From: Pycnopodia helianthoides | Taxonomy: Eukaryota > Echinodermata > Asteroidea > Forcipulatida > Asteriidae | Length of the DNA: 64,000 nucleotides | NCBI GenBank assembly: GCA_032158295.1 | Contig: CM063262.1 | Span: 4,621,394 to 4,685,393, forward strand | Reading direction: 5' to 3' | Shown: in pieces, positions 22,601 through 32,567 of the stretch | Numbering within the stretch: the first letter of the stretch is position 1 | Layout: each line of letters starts with the position of its first letter | Notes under the pieces: generated by a model | What the model was told of the DNA's origin: nothing | The model's database searches: none | Seen by the model: the letters and a program-made list of their open reading frames with translations, nothing else | Program-made: the position numbers and the translations under genes

Positions 22601-24208
22601 ACGATGACATTTTGAAGCGACTAAATTTTCTCCAGACTGGACCAAGCTCATCTACATATTTTTTTTAAAACTATGACCACCCGTTTACATGTACACACAT
22701 AACCAATGCAATAAGAGACAATTACGTTACACCTGAACCAGTGATGTGTGGTTTGGTGTTCAATGCGAAGACGTTTTATTGGAAAATTGAGTTATACATA
22801 ACCTTGTTGCAGTGAAATGTGCAGTGCGGCATCTGCTGGGGTCACATTTTTTATGTGCAGTGCGCCATCTGCTGGGGTCACATTTTTTAAAGGCTATTAA
22901 ATGTTTGTAATAATACAAAAAAGCTATTGACGATTCATTAATTCATAGTCAATATACTGCTTTTTATGCGAAAATTGTTTATTATGCTCTCGTCCTCGTG
23001 TGTCTGAAAGGCCCTGTACACTATTGGTAAGATCGAAAAAACACAATGTTCACAGATTCACACATAACTTACATGATTTAAAGTAAGTAATGGTAGAAAG
23101 GGTTCCTTAAAATATTTCTGCCTAAAATGCTATCGTTTCTGAGAAACGAGTAAAACAATAGTAATTATCGCGCGCGATAATTTGAAAAAAAACAGAAAAC
23201 ACATAAGGTCTCTTTTCACTATTTTCTCTTGACCTCGATGACCAATTGAGCTCAAACTTTCACAGGTTTGTTGGTTCATGCATATGTTTAATCACACAAA
23301 ATGTGGACACTGATTCTGAGCTGTTACCAAAAGTGTACAATACCTTTAATTCAACTTGCCATCATAAAATAACACATAAGTGAACATGTGCAAAATCCCT
23401 CATGTAATATAAATTTCATTAATTGTATTTTACTCATACACCGATTTGTGTTAAAGGTAGGGTCATACTTTGGTAATGACCCACCCCCCCCCCAAAAAAA
23501 AAAATAAATCATCTGAAATGCCCCAGTTGATTATAATCTGAATCTGAGAAACGATTCATGCATAAATCGTTCCTCAGGCTTCTGAGGGTTGGTGTCCATT
23601 CGCGAATGCTGCGGCCAGAGATGCATCAATGTCTGACAATTATACGCGTTGCGTACATGCATGCATGTTTCCATTGTTTGACCTTGCCAATGCAAGGGGT
23701 CTATTGGGAGACTTGGCTTATTCAGTAATCCATGCCTGACTATGCCAGTCTAAATTCACGCTTCTTAACCCTCCTACTCTCAGCGACTCTTGGCAACATT
23801 TTCCAGTGAGTTGACCAACCATTTGAAACCATTCGACTGCCAAGGTTGTGTACGGTGGCACAACTGTGCACAGAACTAACTGTGTACTGTGTACATGCAT
23901 TCCCTCATGGTATCATATTGCAGGCTGGCATAGTTTATCTATCATTCAAAACCACAGTGAATGGTATTGAATGGTCAGACAGCAAGAGGGTTAAAGAGGT
24001 TCCAACCTTTTCTTCTTCTTTTTTTCCCAAAGCTCCTGAAGAAGGTCAAGAAGGTGAGCCAGCACAAACTACAGAAGGAGAGGGGGAGGCCCCAGCACCT
24101 GCAGAGGGTGAGGAAAGCCAACAGGATGCAGTTGAAGAAGGTGGCGACGGTGGCGAGGAAGCAGCTGCCCCTTCACCGGTAATGGAAGAACCCGAGGAGG
24201 GAGATTAA
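13644..24208 (+). CDS. RSPH1: Radial spoke head protein 1 homologue, 7 coding exons
   Basis: Exons 13644-13697, 14493-14606, 16404-16509, 17842-18068, 18781-18852, 20128-20356 and 24033-24208 join to 978 nt, 325 residues and a TAA stop. All introns are GT-AG. The product is a structural protein of the radial spoke head in motile 9+2 cilia and flagella. The start [12 protein letters not shown] matches the vertebrate RSPH1 start. Residues about 20-160 hold six MORN repeats: [91 protein letters not shown] and [18 protein letters not shown]. The family segment [15 protein letters not shown] follows at about residues 171-185, and [11 protein letters not shown] after it. The tail (about 225-325) is Ala/Glu-rich and acidic, as in the family but diverged. 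Length is close to the vertebrate protein (about 310). An X-box-like site upstream suggests RFX control. Confidence 0.97.
14838..14905. mobile_element. Fragment of F6 element in RSPH1 intron 2
   Basis: TTCATCTTGGAGAGGGCAAG followed by CATTTACATTTTGC matches the left half of the F6 family. The right half is absent here. Confidence 0.5.
15484..15821. mobile_element. TTAA-flanked MITE (family F2) nested in F1
   Basis: It has TTAA at 15480-15483 and 15822-15825 and ends AGGTATTGTACACTTTTGG / CCAATAGTGTACAGGGCCT. Copies lie at 23009-23345 and 33960-34294. It is a non-autonomous, piggyBac-like element. Confidence 0.88.
15893..16186. mobile_element. CAGGGTTCTGCCCA MITE with 5-bp target duplication
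   Basis: The inverted ends CAGGGTTCTGCCCA and TGGGCAGAACCCTG are flanked by direct CATGT copies at 15888-15892 and 16187-16191. It is inserted in the same F1 element. Confidence 0.85.
16540..17125. mobile_element. Long inverted-repeat element enclosing an F7 copy (family F8)
   Basis: The left arm TTTGCGGTAACACCATGTG runs into TATATCTACTTAGCTGT. The right arm carries the reverse complement, ending GTGTTACCGCAAAC. The arms are about 80 bp. The interior 16652-17019 is an F7 element. A related single arm lies at 22180-22300. Confidence 0.75.
16652..17019. mobile_element. F7 MITE nested in F8, reverse orientation
   Basis: It starts CAGGGCTCGAATTTGGGG and ends TTAATTTCGAGCCCTGAG, with GCCTCGGGCC near the right end. 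Orientation is opposite to the 5998 copy. Confidence 0.8.
17698..17713. repeat. G homopolymer in RSPH1 intron 3
   Basis: An uninterrupted run of about 16 G. Length is likely to be unstable or mis-called. Confidence 0.9.
18160..18392. repeat. 45-bp tandem repeat in RSPH1 intron 4
   Basis: There are about five copies of a 45-bp unit built on CACTCATACCCCCTCTTCCT then TACCATAGGTGACTT. Because 45 is divisible by three, the minus strand stays open (15-residue repeat RKRGYECSG), but this is not a gene. The same unit in opposite orientation forms the 41400-41935 array. Confidence 0.9.
18393..18612. mobile_element. Non-repeat half of the array-bearing element, copy A
   Basis: It shares GATCACACT, GGAAAGAAAGA, the CGATC-containing centre and AATGTGTGCTTCACGCTTGA with the reverse complement of 40965-41310. 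The same tandem unit lies on the same side in both copies, so array and body form one interspersed element. Confidence 0.75.
18998..19300. mobile_element. Fold-back MITE in RSPH1 intron 5
   Basis: The inverted ends GGCCAAGTTCGCGCAAG and CTTGCGCGAACTTAGCC delimit about 300 bp. No second copy was found in the window. Confidence 0.75.
19830..19997. mobile_element. AGGCCTGGAATT MITE (family F6)
   Basis: The ends AGGCCTGGAATTTCATC and TGTAATTCCAGGCCTG are inverted. The interior has GGGCACTTCCATTGGAAAA and AAGGGGCACCAAGGC. This is the reference copy of the family in this window. Confidence 0.88.
20878..20996. mobile_element. F6 MITE, right end lost
   Basis: AGGCCTGGAATTTCATCTTC through AAGGGGCACCAAGGCCGAG, then a direct join to an F1 element at 20996. 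Confidence 0.75.
20996..21135. mobile_element. Partial F1 MITE
   Basis: It starts GGGCCCAATTTCATAGAGC and keeps GGAAACCAGTCAAAGATGGC. The right end is missing. Confidence 0.7.
21542..21734. mobile_element. Complete F1 MITE
   Basis: A full-length 193-bp copy from GGGCCCAATTTCATAGAGC to GCTCTATGAAACTGGGCCC. Nearly the whole element is self-complementary. Confidence 0.9.
21769..21892. mobile_element. Palindromic element related to 4463-4632
   Basis: CAATTGTTGCACGCTGTGA followed by GGTTTTGTACACCCTTGG, with the inverted CCCTTGGTTGTACAAAAC. Confidence 0.7.
22180..22300. mobile_element. F8 element fragment
   Basis: ATGGTGAGGTATCAATGTG and ATCTACACAGCAAAGTAGAT match one arm of the 16540-17125 element. 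Confidence 0.6.
22400..22530 (+). mobile_element. tRNA-derived SINE head
   Basis: CTCAGTTGGT, then TAGAGCACCGG (box A region, split by a short insert), then GGTTCAAATCCCGC (box B). The body GTCAACTTTTTTTGGTCAA follows. The acceptor stem is not conserved, so it is not a tRNA gene. A related minus-strand copy lies near 44845-44960. Confidence 0.65.
22816..22890. repeat. Two-copy direct repeat, 37-bp unit
   Basis: GTGCAGTGCGGCATCTGCTG and its near-identical GTGCAGTGCGCCATCTGCTG follow each other directly with a shared GGGTCACATTTTTTA tail. Confidence 0.8.
23009..23345 (-). mobile_element. F2 TTAA MITE, reverse orientation
   Basis: It starts AGGCCCTGTACACTATTGG and ends CAAAAGTGTACAATACCT followed by TTAA. 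The left flank is CTGA rather than TTAA, so one target copy has decayed. Confidence 0.85.
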
Positions 24209-24297
24209 ACTGTACTCTGTGAGTTGCAAGATTTTGTAACTTCTGGCTGAGTTGTGGGGGGCAGGAGGGGGTGGTCGTCAAACAACTTTGCATATTT

Positions 24298-24455
24298 CAG
24301 GCCTGGAATTTCACTTTCGGCGAGGCCGGCTTCATTTTCAAAGGGCACCTCCATTGGAAAATCTTTAAGACTATGGGAAACTTTTAGAGGGGTGGGAAGG
24401 CCTAGAGCGAGGAGGGCAACAGAGGCCATGGCCTCCGTGTAACTCCAGGCCTGAT
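24298..24455. mobile_element. F6 MITE
   Basis: CAGGCCTGGAATTTCACTTTC to GTAACTCCAGGCCTG. It lies about 90 bp after the RSPH1 stop, so it is probably transcribed in the 3' UTR. Confidence 0.85.
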
Positions 24456-24837
24456 ATTTGCAAATGAACTAAAGTCGGCGTAATACTATTTCCCGCAAAG
24501 AAGTTTTTGCAAATTCCAACAGTTATTATGTAGGTCATGCTGGGAATGAAAAAAGTTGCAAGCTCGTACCATTTCGCCCCCTATCAGTCCCTCATTGTCT
24601 TATTGTGAGATGTAAATATCAAGTTTTTAAAATGTTTTTATAAGAACCCTTACGGTTGGGTAATAATTACGAGGCGTGTCAAGTCAACCTCTTCCACCGA
24701 TAGACGAATCCTTTAAGCCCTGCCCATTGTAGCAACTGTCTATAACAGTGCTCACACAGGGTGTGCGTGCCTGCTCCATGAGCTTGTGTACACTTTGCAA
24801 TGGGATTTTAATGTGTCAGACATGTAGGCATTTAGTC

Positions 24838-25018
24838 CCAATGCTTAAGCATACAAAGCAGCTAAGTACATCAAAATTATGCTCACCAGAATAAGGTTAC
24901 CAGCCAAACTAACATGTTCCGTGTACCATCTGTGGCTGGTTTCCTCCTCATTTTTGCTGTGCAGAAAACTGTCGAGCAATATTTGCTGCTTCGGGCGACT
25001 GTATGAAATTTGGCCCTC
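24838..25018. mobile_element. Diverged F1 MITE
   Basis: CTAAGTACATCAAAATTATGC, GGTTACCAGCCAAACTAAC and a decayed TATGAAATTTGGCCC end. Confidence 0.7.
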
Positions 25019-25849
25019 CGGGTTGTGATTGGTTTTACTGCATAAAAGGCAAGGCTTAATTGACCAGTCTATTCACAGCTAACACTGTAGCCTCAGTGCA
25101 CAAAACGTTGTATCTCGATTTGGCAATAATGTTGTATCTTTATACATGAAACTGCTCCGTGCAATAATGATTGTATGTCGGCGCTTACTTAATTTGTGTG
25201 TACATTCCGGGCTATTTTAAGTGAGATGCGATGTTTTGACAATTTCATTCTCGTGCCTCATATCAGCGCTGTATCGGGAGTTTACAACATTTTTGCACTG
25301 ACTCGACGACATAATCTTGGGATGATGGAATCTCTCGGAACTCAAAACGTAAATGTACGACAGGGAGTCGTGTTTCAACTATTTTTTTAAATATCCAATT
25401 TTATGAACTTCCAATAGAACTGTTCACATCCACATGTTTCAGGATGTTGTTTTTTTAATCACACAATGTATAAATGTGCATACATGTACTATTTTAAATT
25501 TGATTTGATTTTCGACTGTTGAGTACACTCATAGTTTCTTGGGGCATGGATATCTTTGCGTCTTAAAAAACCCAAACTCCTATAAAAGTGTCTTTGGCTT
25601 GAGAACCGTTTTGACTCCTCCAAAATCCTCCGCCTTAGAGGCGACGTCAAACGGGGCAATTTACAGGCAACCAGTTCAACGCAATCTCCAAGAAGGAAAA
25701 ATACATTCACATGTTGATGTCCACATAATTTTCCAGTGGACAGTAAAATACTGTCGGTAAAATGTATGTTCTGATGACTAAAGTGTTCCTTGAGCGTGCA
25801 GTGCAGTTGGTTGCCCCCAAGTTGCTTGTAAGAATTACCCTGTGTGAAG

Positions 25850-26023
25850 CCCGGTTCATTCTTCCTGCGAATGCGAAGCGAATTTTGACGTCACAATTGC
25901 AAATTGCAACGTACAAATTGCAACAGTTGAGATGCGCTCAGCTCCTGCGAAACATTCGCAGCGAAAAACAGCCCTGTGACTTCAAAATTCGCTTCACATT
26001 TGCAGGAAGTATGAACCAGGCTT
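25850..26023. mobile_element. AAGCCCGGTTCATTCTTCCTG fold-back MITE
   Basis: The left arm GCCCGGTTCATTCTTCCTGC pairs with the right arm GCAGGAAGTATGAACCAGGC over about 175 bp. Confidence 0.75.
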
Positions 26024-26654
26024 AATATGGTTTTATAGATGATTCTGACTTCATGCCACACAGCGTTAAGTCCGCCATCTTTGCGAGCAAATAAGTAAAA
26101 TTTTAAACGCAACACTGAGTTATGTGTAAAAACTGCAAGATTGGTCAGTGAACTCACTGTGTAGAAGCATTCGCATGCTTGATCCAGTTGCCCGTAAAGA
26201 TTGCGTCCGTTGGGAACTGTCCACAGAAACTAAACGCCCAAATGTTTGGACTTCGATAAGATTGGCATGCCTGGTCCAGTGATTAGCAGTTGTTATTTTA
26301 GCCTGCCGTAACTGTACCCTTACAAAGCCAGACAACTTCCTGAATGGGATTTTAGAGGATTCTGGACTGATTTTTACCTGATGGATACTATCGTTTACAG
26401 GCATTGACAATTGTAAGAGTCAAATTTTGTCAATAATCTGAAATTTCCCCTAAATCCTAAATCTTTAAAGAAAAGATTTATAAACACTTTGGTTTTTAAT
26501 GAATTTACATGAATATTTAGTACTATCTTTTGTCCGTCCCCTTTCTTCCCTTTTCGTTAAATACAATTTCCATTTGCACTTTGTTATTGTACAATATTGG
26601 CATTTAATTTCTGTTATTTATACATAGTATGTGCCTTTAAGAGTTCTCGAAATT

Positions 26655-26660
26655 AATAAA
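26655..26660 (+). terminator. Candidate poly(A) signal AATAAA
   Basis: AATAAA is followed by CTTTGTGTATTTCTTG, a suitable GU-rich downstream element. Its owner is uncertain. RSPH1 is the nearest upstream plus-strand gene, 2.4 kb away. Confidence 0.35.
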
Positions 26661-26779
26661 CTTTGTGTATTTCTTGAAGGCGGAAGTGTTCTTTTATTTA
26701 ATTTTCCTTGAATGTGTTTTCTGTTAAATCAGAAAAGAAGTACCTTGTGTATCTAGGTATAAGGATGTCAGTTTTTGAC

Positions 26780-27790
26780 CCAAATGTGATCAAATGACCC
26801 CTTGTGATTTTGTTCATTTTTTGGGCCCAAATGTGATAATAATGCTGGACTTACCCCTTGTGATTTTTTTTTCAATTTTTAACCCAAAGGTGATCAAAAT
26901 GCTGGGCTTACCCCTTGTGATTTTGTTCATTTTTTGGCCCAAATGTGATAAAAATGCTGGACTTACCCCTTGTGATTTTTCTCAGATTTTGGCCCAAATG
27001 TGATAAAAATGCTGGACTTACCCCTTGTGATTTTTCTCAGATTTTGGCCTAATTGTGATAAAAATGCTGGACCTACCCCTTGTGATTTTGTTCATTTTTT
27101 GGCCCAAATGTGATAAAAATGCTGGACTTACCCCTTGTGATTTTGTTCATTTTTTGGTCCTAAATGTGATAAAAATGCTGGACTTACCCCTTGTGATTTT
27201 GTTCATTTTTTGGCCCAAATGTGATAAAAATGCTGGACTTACCCCTTGTGATTTTTTTCATTTTTTGGCCCAAATGTGATAAAAATGCTGGACTTACCCC
27301 TTGTGATTTTTTTCTCAGATTTTGGCCCAAATGTGATAAAAATGCTGGACTTTACCCCTTGTGATTTTTTCGATTTTTGGCCTAAATGTGATAAAAATGC
27401 TGGACTTACCCCTTGTGATTTTGTTCATTTTTTGGCCTAAATGTGATAAAAATGCTGGACTTACCCCTTGTGATTTTGTTCATTTTTTGCCAATGTGATA
27501 AAATGCGACTTACCTTGTGATTTTGTTCATTTTTTGCAATGTGATAAAAATGCTGGACTTACCCTTTGACATCCTATGTGATTTAAAATTTTTTGACACC
27601 CAAAGGTGGATAATAATGCTGGACTTACCCCTTGTGATTTTTCTCAATATTTTTGGCCTAAATGTGATAAAAATGCTGGACTTACCCCTTGTGAGTTTGT
27701 AAATTTTTTGACCCAAAGGTGATAATAATGCTGGACTTACCCCTTGTGATTTTTCTCAAATAATTGAGCAGAATTTGATAAAAATGCTTT
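26780..27790. repeat. Tandem array, about 55-57-bp unit
   Basis: There are about 18 units of CCAAATGTGATAAAAATGC then TGGACTTACCCCTTGTGATT, with two alternating tails (GTTCATTTTTTGG and TCTCAGATTTTGG). Open frames across it are by-products of the repeat. Confidence 0.95.
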
Positions 27791-27799
27791 ACATGAGGG

Positions 27800-29490
27800 T
27801 TTGCACCCTACCATCCACACTCCAAAGGGGATAGCCTAGTCTCATCCACATCATAAGGGGTAAGCCTTGTACCCAAACACCCAAACCATAAGGCTCATCT
27901 CTCACCCACATCATAAGGGGTAGTAAGCCTTGTACCCCAACACCCACACTGTAAGGCTCATCTCTCACCCACACCGTAAGGGTAAGGCTCATCTCACCCA
28001 CATCATTAGGGAGTAAGCCTTGTACCCCAACACCCACACTGCAAGGCTCATCTCTCACCCACATCATAACGGGTAAGCCTAGTGCCCCAACACCCACACC
28101 TTAAGGGGTAAGGCTCATCTCTCACCCACATCATAACGGGTAAGCCTTGTACCCCAACACCCACACTGTAAGGCTCATACTCACCCACATCATAACGGGT
28201 AAGCCTAGTGCCCCAACACCCACACCTTAAGGGGTAAGGCTCATCCCTCACCCACATCATAAGGGGTAAGCCTTGTACCCCAACACCCACAAAGGGGTAA
28301 GGCTTTGTATCTCTCCCACTCGCATCACAAGGAGTGAGCCATGTTTACCTTCCCCATGTCATAAGTGGTCTTCCTTGTACAGTATAGCTTTCCCCCCCCC
28401 AAAAAAAAATAAGCTTCAACTAAAACACTACAAAAGGGGTAGTAAGCCTTGTACCCCAACACCCACACTGTAAGGCTCATCTCTCACCCACATCATAACG
28501 GGTAAGCCTAGTGCCCCAATACCCACACCGTAAGGGGTAAGGCTCATCTCACCCACATCATAAGGGAGTAAGCCTTGTACCCCAACACCCACACTGTAAG
28601 GCTCATCACCCACATCATAACAGGTAAGCCTAGTGCCCCAACACCCACACCTTAAGGGGTAAGGCTCATCTCTCACCCACATCATAAGGGAGTAAGCCTT
28701 GTACCCACACTGTAAGACTCGTCTCTCACCCACATCATAACGGGTAAGCCTAGTGCCCCAATACCCACACCGTAAGGGGTAAGGCTCATCTCACCCACAT
28801 CATAAGGGGTAGTAAGCCTTGTACCCCAACACCCACACTGTAAGGCTCATCTCTCACCCACATCATAACGGGTAAGCCTAGTGCCCCAATACCCACACCG
28901 TAAGGGGTAAGGCTCATCTCACCCACATCATAAGGGAGTAAGCCTTGTACCCCAACACCCACACTGTAAGGCTCATCACCCACATCATAACAGGTAAGCC
29001 TAGTGCCCCAACACCCACACCGTAAGGGGTAAGGCTCATCTCACCCACATCATTAGGGAGTAAGCCTTGTACCCCAACACCCACACTGCAAGGCTCATCT
29101 CTCACCCACATCATAACGGGTAAGCCTAGTGCCCCAACACCCACACCTTAAGGGGTAAGGCTCATCTCTCACCCACATCATAACGGGTAAGCCTTGTACC
29201 CCAACACCCACACTGTAAGGCTCATACTCACCCACATCATAACGGGTAAGCCTAGTGCCCCAACACCCACACCTTAAGGGGTAAGGCTCATCCCTCACCC
29301 ACATCATAAGGGGTAAGCCTTGTACCCCAACACCCACAAAGGGGTAAGGCTTTGTATCTCTCCCACTCGCATCACAAGGAGTGAGCCATGTTTACCTTCC
29401 CCATGTCATAAGTGGTCTTCCTTGTACAGTATAGCTTTCCCCCCCCCCAAAAAAAAATAAGCTTCAACTAAAACACTACAAAAGGAAGAG
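27800..29490. repeat. Higher-order tandem array of CCCACATCATAA/GGTAAGCC units
   Basis: Units of roughly 55-65 bp alternate between two types, ACCCCAACACCCACACTGT and GTGCCCCAACACCCACACC, joined by AAGGCTCATCTCTCACCCAC. The unit order is duplicated on a larger scale: about 455 bp at 27981-28436 recurs at 29031-29484. Minus-strand frames with repeated GVGVQGLP are not genes. Confidence 0.95.
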
Positions 29491-31160
29491 GACTTGACCG
29501 TAGCTCTTTTTTTTAGTATCCAATTGGAAAGATATTATTGCTTTCTACAAGAAATACATAATGTACTTTCAAAAATAATATACATTTGTGGATCATCCGA
29601 AACACCTATAGTGGTTTAAAGCTTTTTGATCATCATGTGCAGATGCTGCTTTATAGCCTGATGACAAATGAAAGTTGAATTGAAAATGAAAGTAAAAATT
29701 ATAAATTCAGCGAACAAAGGCCGAACTGTTCTTTCCCTTCCAGCCTCATGTCGGTGTTGTTAAAGCTACATTGCCTGATTTTTTCCCTCAAATTTTATGG
29801 CCAGGAATTGATTTAAATAATGGCTTTCCTGTCCAATTTCAACAAAAACGCATGCAATTTAACGCCTGGGCTTTAATAGTTATGAAACAAAATGCTCTGC
29901 GGCATCAGCATTCAACAGTCAAAAGAAGTCAAACAGTAAATTTCACACAGCTTAGCATTCACTGGTCAAATAAGACCGTTCAAATTCATGAGGTCGCAAA
30001 GATCATTCAATTTCGCAAAAAAACAAAGCAGCAAGAGGCTTTCCCCAGTTTCATAAAACTGTAAACGGGTCATCGAGACTCAACTGAAGAATGGTGGAAA
30101 AAGTCATCTTGAATGTCCATAAATGAAGTATAATGACAGAACCGAGCCTGGAATGAGAAGAGTGAAATCCTGCACGGCTCGAAAACGAAATCAATTGCAA
30201 CAGTAGATAAACAGAAACCCTAAGCTAGAAATGATTCAGCGAAACACGTGTGTGAATGTGAACGCGTGTTAATGAAACTGAATTTGTCTTTTGCTGAAAT
30301 TGACCAGGGGGAATACCCATAGTTACAAATGTGTTTTTATCATCAGGACCCAACATAACCTCATTTTAATAGCAGCCCTTCGACCTTTGCACGGTCAGCC
30401 ATTTGCGTGTAGAGCTTTGTGAATTGGGGACAGCAGTGCATAGAAGCATCACTCTATACTGTCATGGTAATGTACAGGCCTTGCGTTTAGGCTTCATGTA
30501 AAGTAGCCCGCTGGGCCAGTAAACTGTGCATTTTACTTGCCCCCAGGAAGTTTTAGTAGCCCAGATTTTAAACAGGAATTGCCATAAATGTAATGTTCTG
30601 ATGTGCTTATGTTAAGGAAGTTAAATTCACATACTCGATAACGATTAACACATTTTAGACATTAATTATTCACATTTGAAAAGGGTAGAAATTAGCATTT
30701 TAAACGAGTAGGTTGCACAGTTTTTACTAGCCCACAGGGAAAGTTGAGAAGTGGTGTTTACAAGCCCATAGCATTTTTTACTAGACAATGTACGCCGGGC
30801 TAGTTTTAAGGGCGAGCCCTGGTGTAACAACACTTTAATCCAAACAGATACATAAACACACTACAAATGTAGCATGAAGTCAAGGCTCTACACGCACAAG
30901 GCAGATCCCTGCAAGTAGCGAACAAACAAACAATCTGCAGACAACGAGTACACGCATTCTATTTTTAACATCCCCATGGAGACATCTTTTTGTTCTTTCC
31001 TTTATCCCTGTACATAAAAACATCCTCCCATAGACTCTGTACACAAAACTCCTTGTGGAGCACCCCAGTCTTTAGAATTGGAGACGGTCTGTTTTCCCTC
31101 GTTTTGTTCTGTCCTTGGTCTCCCATGAAGGTAGCGAATATTTACGCAGTACTTTGTGCC
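29491..31160. other. Intergenic stretch after the arrays
   Basis: AT-rich sequence with no gene recognised. At about 30479-30822 there is a diverged element with GTAGCCCGCTGGGCCAGTAAA on the left and CTAGTTTTAAGGGCGAGCCC on the right. It resembles the F7 family in theme but not in detail. Confidence 0.45.
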
Positions 31161-31745
31161 TAAACAATAATAATAACGACTAGTTCTTATGTAGCGCATT
31201 TTACAATAACGTATCTATCATCGGCTTAGAACTATAAGGTCGTTAACGCAGTTTGTATGAATTTCATCAAATTGGATTTTTGCATATTTTGGAGCTCCTG
31301 ATAAATGGAGTTTATTGATCAAGAGTGGTCTCCAAAAATTAGTAAAAAGAAACATTCAGTTTCTAAGAAAAGATTTACTTGTGGATTTTGATTTACTTTT
31401 TCAAACTTGTTTGCATTTTTCACTTAACAACCTTTTGATCATTACGGATTTGAAATTGCCATTAACGACCTTATAGCACTGAGCCGACGCAATGTGCTTT
31501 ACATTATTAGTGCCCTGGTCATTGGGCCAATAGCATTCCTGTAACTTTTCTCAGCTCCCCGGGAGTACACAATACCAACCTCTACCCTCGCAGGTACCCA
31601 TTTATACCCCTGGGTGAATAGAAGCAATTATAGTAAAGTATCTTGCTCAAGGACACAAGTGTCATGACCGGGATTCGAACCCACACCCCGATGACTCAAC
31701 CACTCGAACTTGAATCCGATGCTCTAAACCGCTCGGCCATGACAC
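31160..31745 (-). mobile_element. tRNA-Ser/Leu-like SINE split by a MITE
   Basis: Read on the minus strand, the head at 31743-31666 has GGCCGAGCGGTTTAGAGC (box A) and GGGTTCGAATCCCGG (box B). The body has CACCCAGGGGTATAAATGGG and CCCAATGACCAGGGCAC, and the tail near 31165 is a TAATAATAATAACG-type run. The tRNA-like arms are too irregular for a functional tRNA. The body is interrupted at 31229-31478. Confidence 0.8.
31229..31478. mobile_element. Fold-back MITE nested in the SINE
   Basis: The left end CTATAAGGTCGTTAACG and the right end GTTAACGACCTTATAG-like arm (ATTAACGACCTTATAG) face each other. The SINE sequence GCTTAGA / CACTGAGCC continues on either side. Confidence 0.7.
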
Positions 31746-31769
31746 CAGAACTGCCAACATTTGCATTTT

Positions 31770-31940
31770 GCAATCAGGGAGATTTTGCACCTTAACCAGG
31801 GAGATATTTAGAATTACATTCAACAGAGCAGGGAAAAAGTTTCCATAATCAGGGAGATTATCAAATTTGTTCATCAGACCACGGAAAGATTGGTTTATTT
31901 TCAGGAAAACTTTCTGCATAATCAGGGAGAGTTGTCGGCT
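31770..31940. repeat. CAGGGAGATT interspersed repeat
   Basis: TTTCCATAATCAGGGAGATT and TTTATTTTCAGGAAAACTTT recur at 57720-57835. It adjoins the SINE above. Confidence 0.7.
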
Positions 31941-32025
31941 CTGTGACACCCCCATGCGTGTGGACTACGCTTCCGTGTAGGTTCTTCTTCTTTGCTGTGA
32001 CGTGTTACCAGTGACGTGTTACCAG

Positions 32026-32102
32026 CATCGCTCAATTCCCGAGACACTAACATGTGTTTTTATAGACTCATCACAAGTTAGGGTCTCAGGGACTGAGAAA
32101 TG
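32026..32102 (-). ncRNA. mir-125: mir-125 precursor hairpin (lin-4 family)
   Basis: The 5p arm occupies 32092-32071 on the minus strand and equals canonical miR-125 at all 22 positions as I know it (seed CCCTGAG, 3' end AACTTGTGA). The 3p arm is at 32057-32036 and pairs with it along nearly its whole length, with three internal mismatches. The loop is 13 nt (TGAGTCTATAAA-type). The lower stem CATTTCTCA / TGAGCGATG extends pairing by nine positions, as Drosha substrates need. It is the last member of the cluster in transcription order, 957 nt after let-7. In other bilaterians miR-125 acts with let-7 in developmental timing and differentiation. Confidence 0.97.
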
Positions 32103-32209
32103 GGTCAATAGTCTCTGCTGATGGACTCGCTGCTAGGACGCTCAAAGTTGTCCTCTTCATCTACTGGTTCAGGGCTTAGATTTCACAACCGAGCTAAGAT
32201 TGTTCTTAA

Positions 32210-32567
32210 AGACACTGGACACTATTGGTAATTGTCAAAGACCAGTCTTCTCACTTGGTGTATCTCAACATTTGCACAAAATAACAAACCTGTGAAAATT
32301 TGAACTCAATTGGTCGTTGAAGTTGCGAGATAATAATGGAAGAAAAAACACCCTTGTCACACGAAGTTGTGTGCTTCAGATGCTTGAGGTCTCAAAATCA
32401 ATTCAAATATTTTACTGAGAAATTACTCCTTCTCAAAAACTACGTTACTTCAGAGGGAGCCGTTTCTCACAATGTTTTATACTATCAACAGCTCTCCATT
32501 GCTCGTTACCAAGTAAGTTTTTATGCTAACAGTTATTTTGAGTAGTTACCAATAGTGTCCAGTGCCT
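32210..32567. mobile_element. TTAA MITE (family F3) between mir-125 and let-7
   Basis: It is flanked by TTAA at 32206-32209 and 32568-32571. The ends are AGACACTGGACACTATTGG and CCAATAGTGTCCAGTGCCT. Other copies lie at 35730, 37970, 49234, 60509 and 63034. Confidence 0.88.

Larger units (their letters stand above)
24209..26660 (+). other. Probable RSPH1 3' UTR and 3' flank
   Basis: No coding sequence was recognised after the RSPH1 stop. The first strong AATAAA on the plus strand is at 26655-26660, followed by a GT/T-rich stretch, so a long 3' UTR carrying mobile elements is possible. A shorter transcript using a weaker signal cannot be excluded. Confidence 0.4.

Noticed and set aside
26780..27790. 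CRISPR-like repeat-spacer array
   Set aside because: Units are contiguous and degenerate with no unique spacers, and the genome is animal.
27789..29337. Several minus-strand frames with repeated GVGVQGLP
   Set aside because: They are frames of the 27.8-29.5 kb tandem array with no start context or conserved domain.
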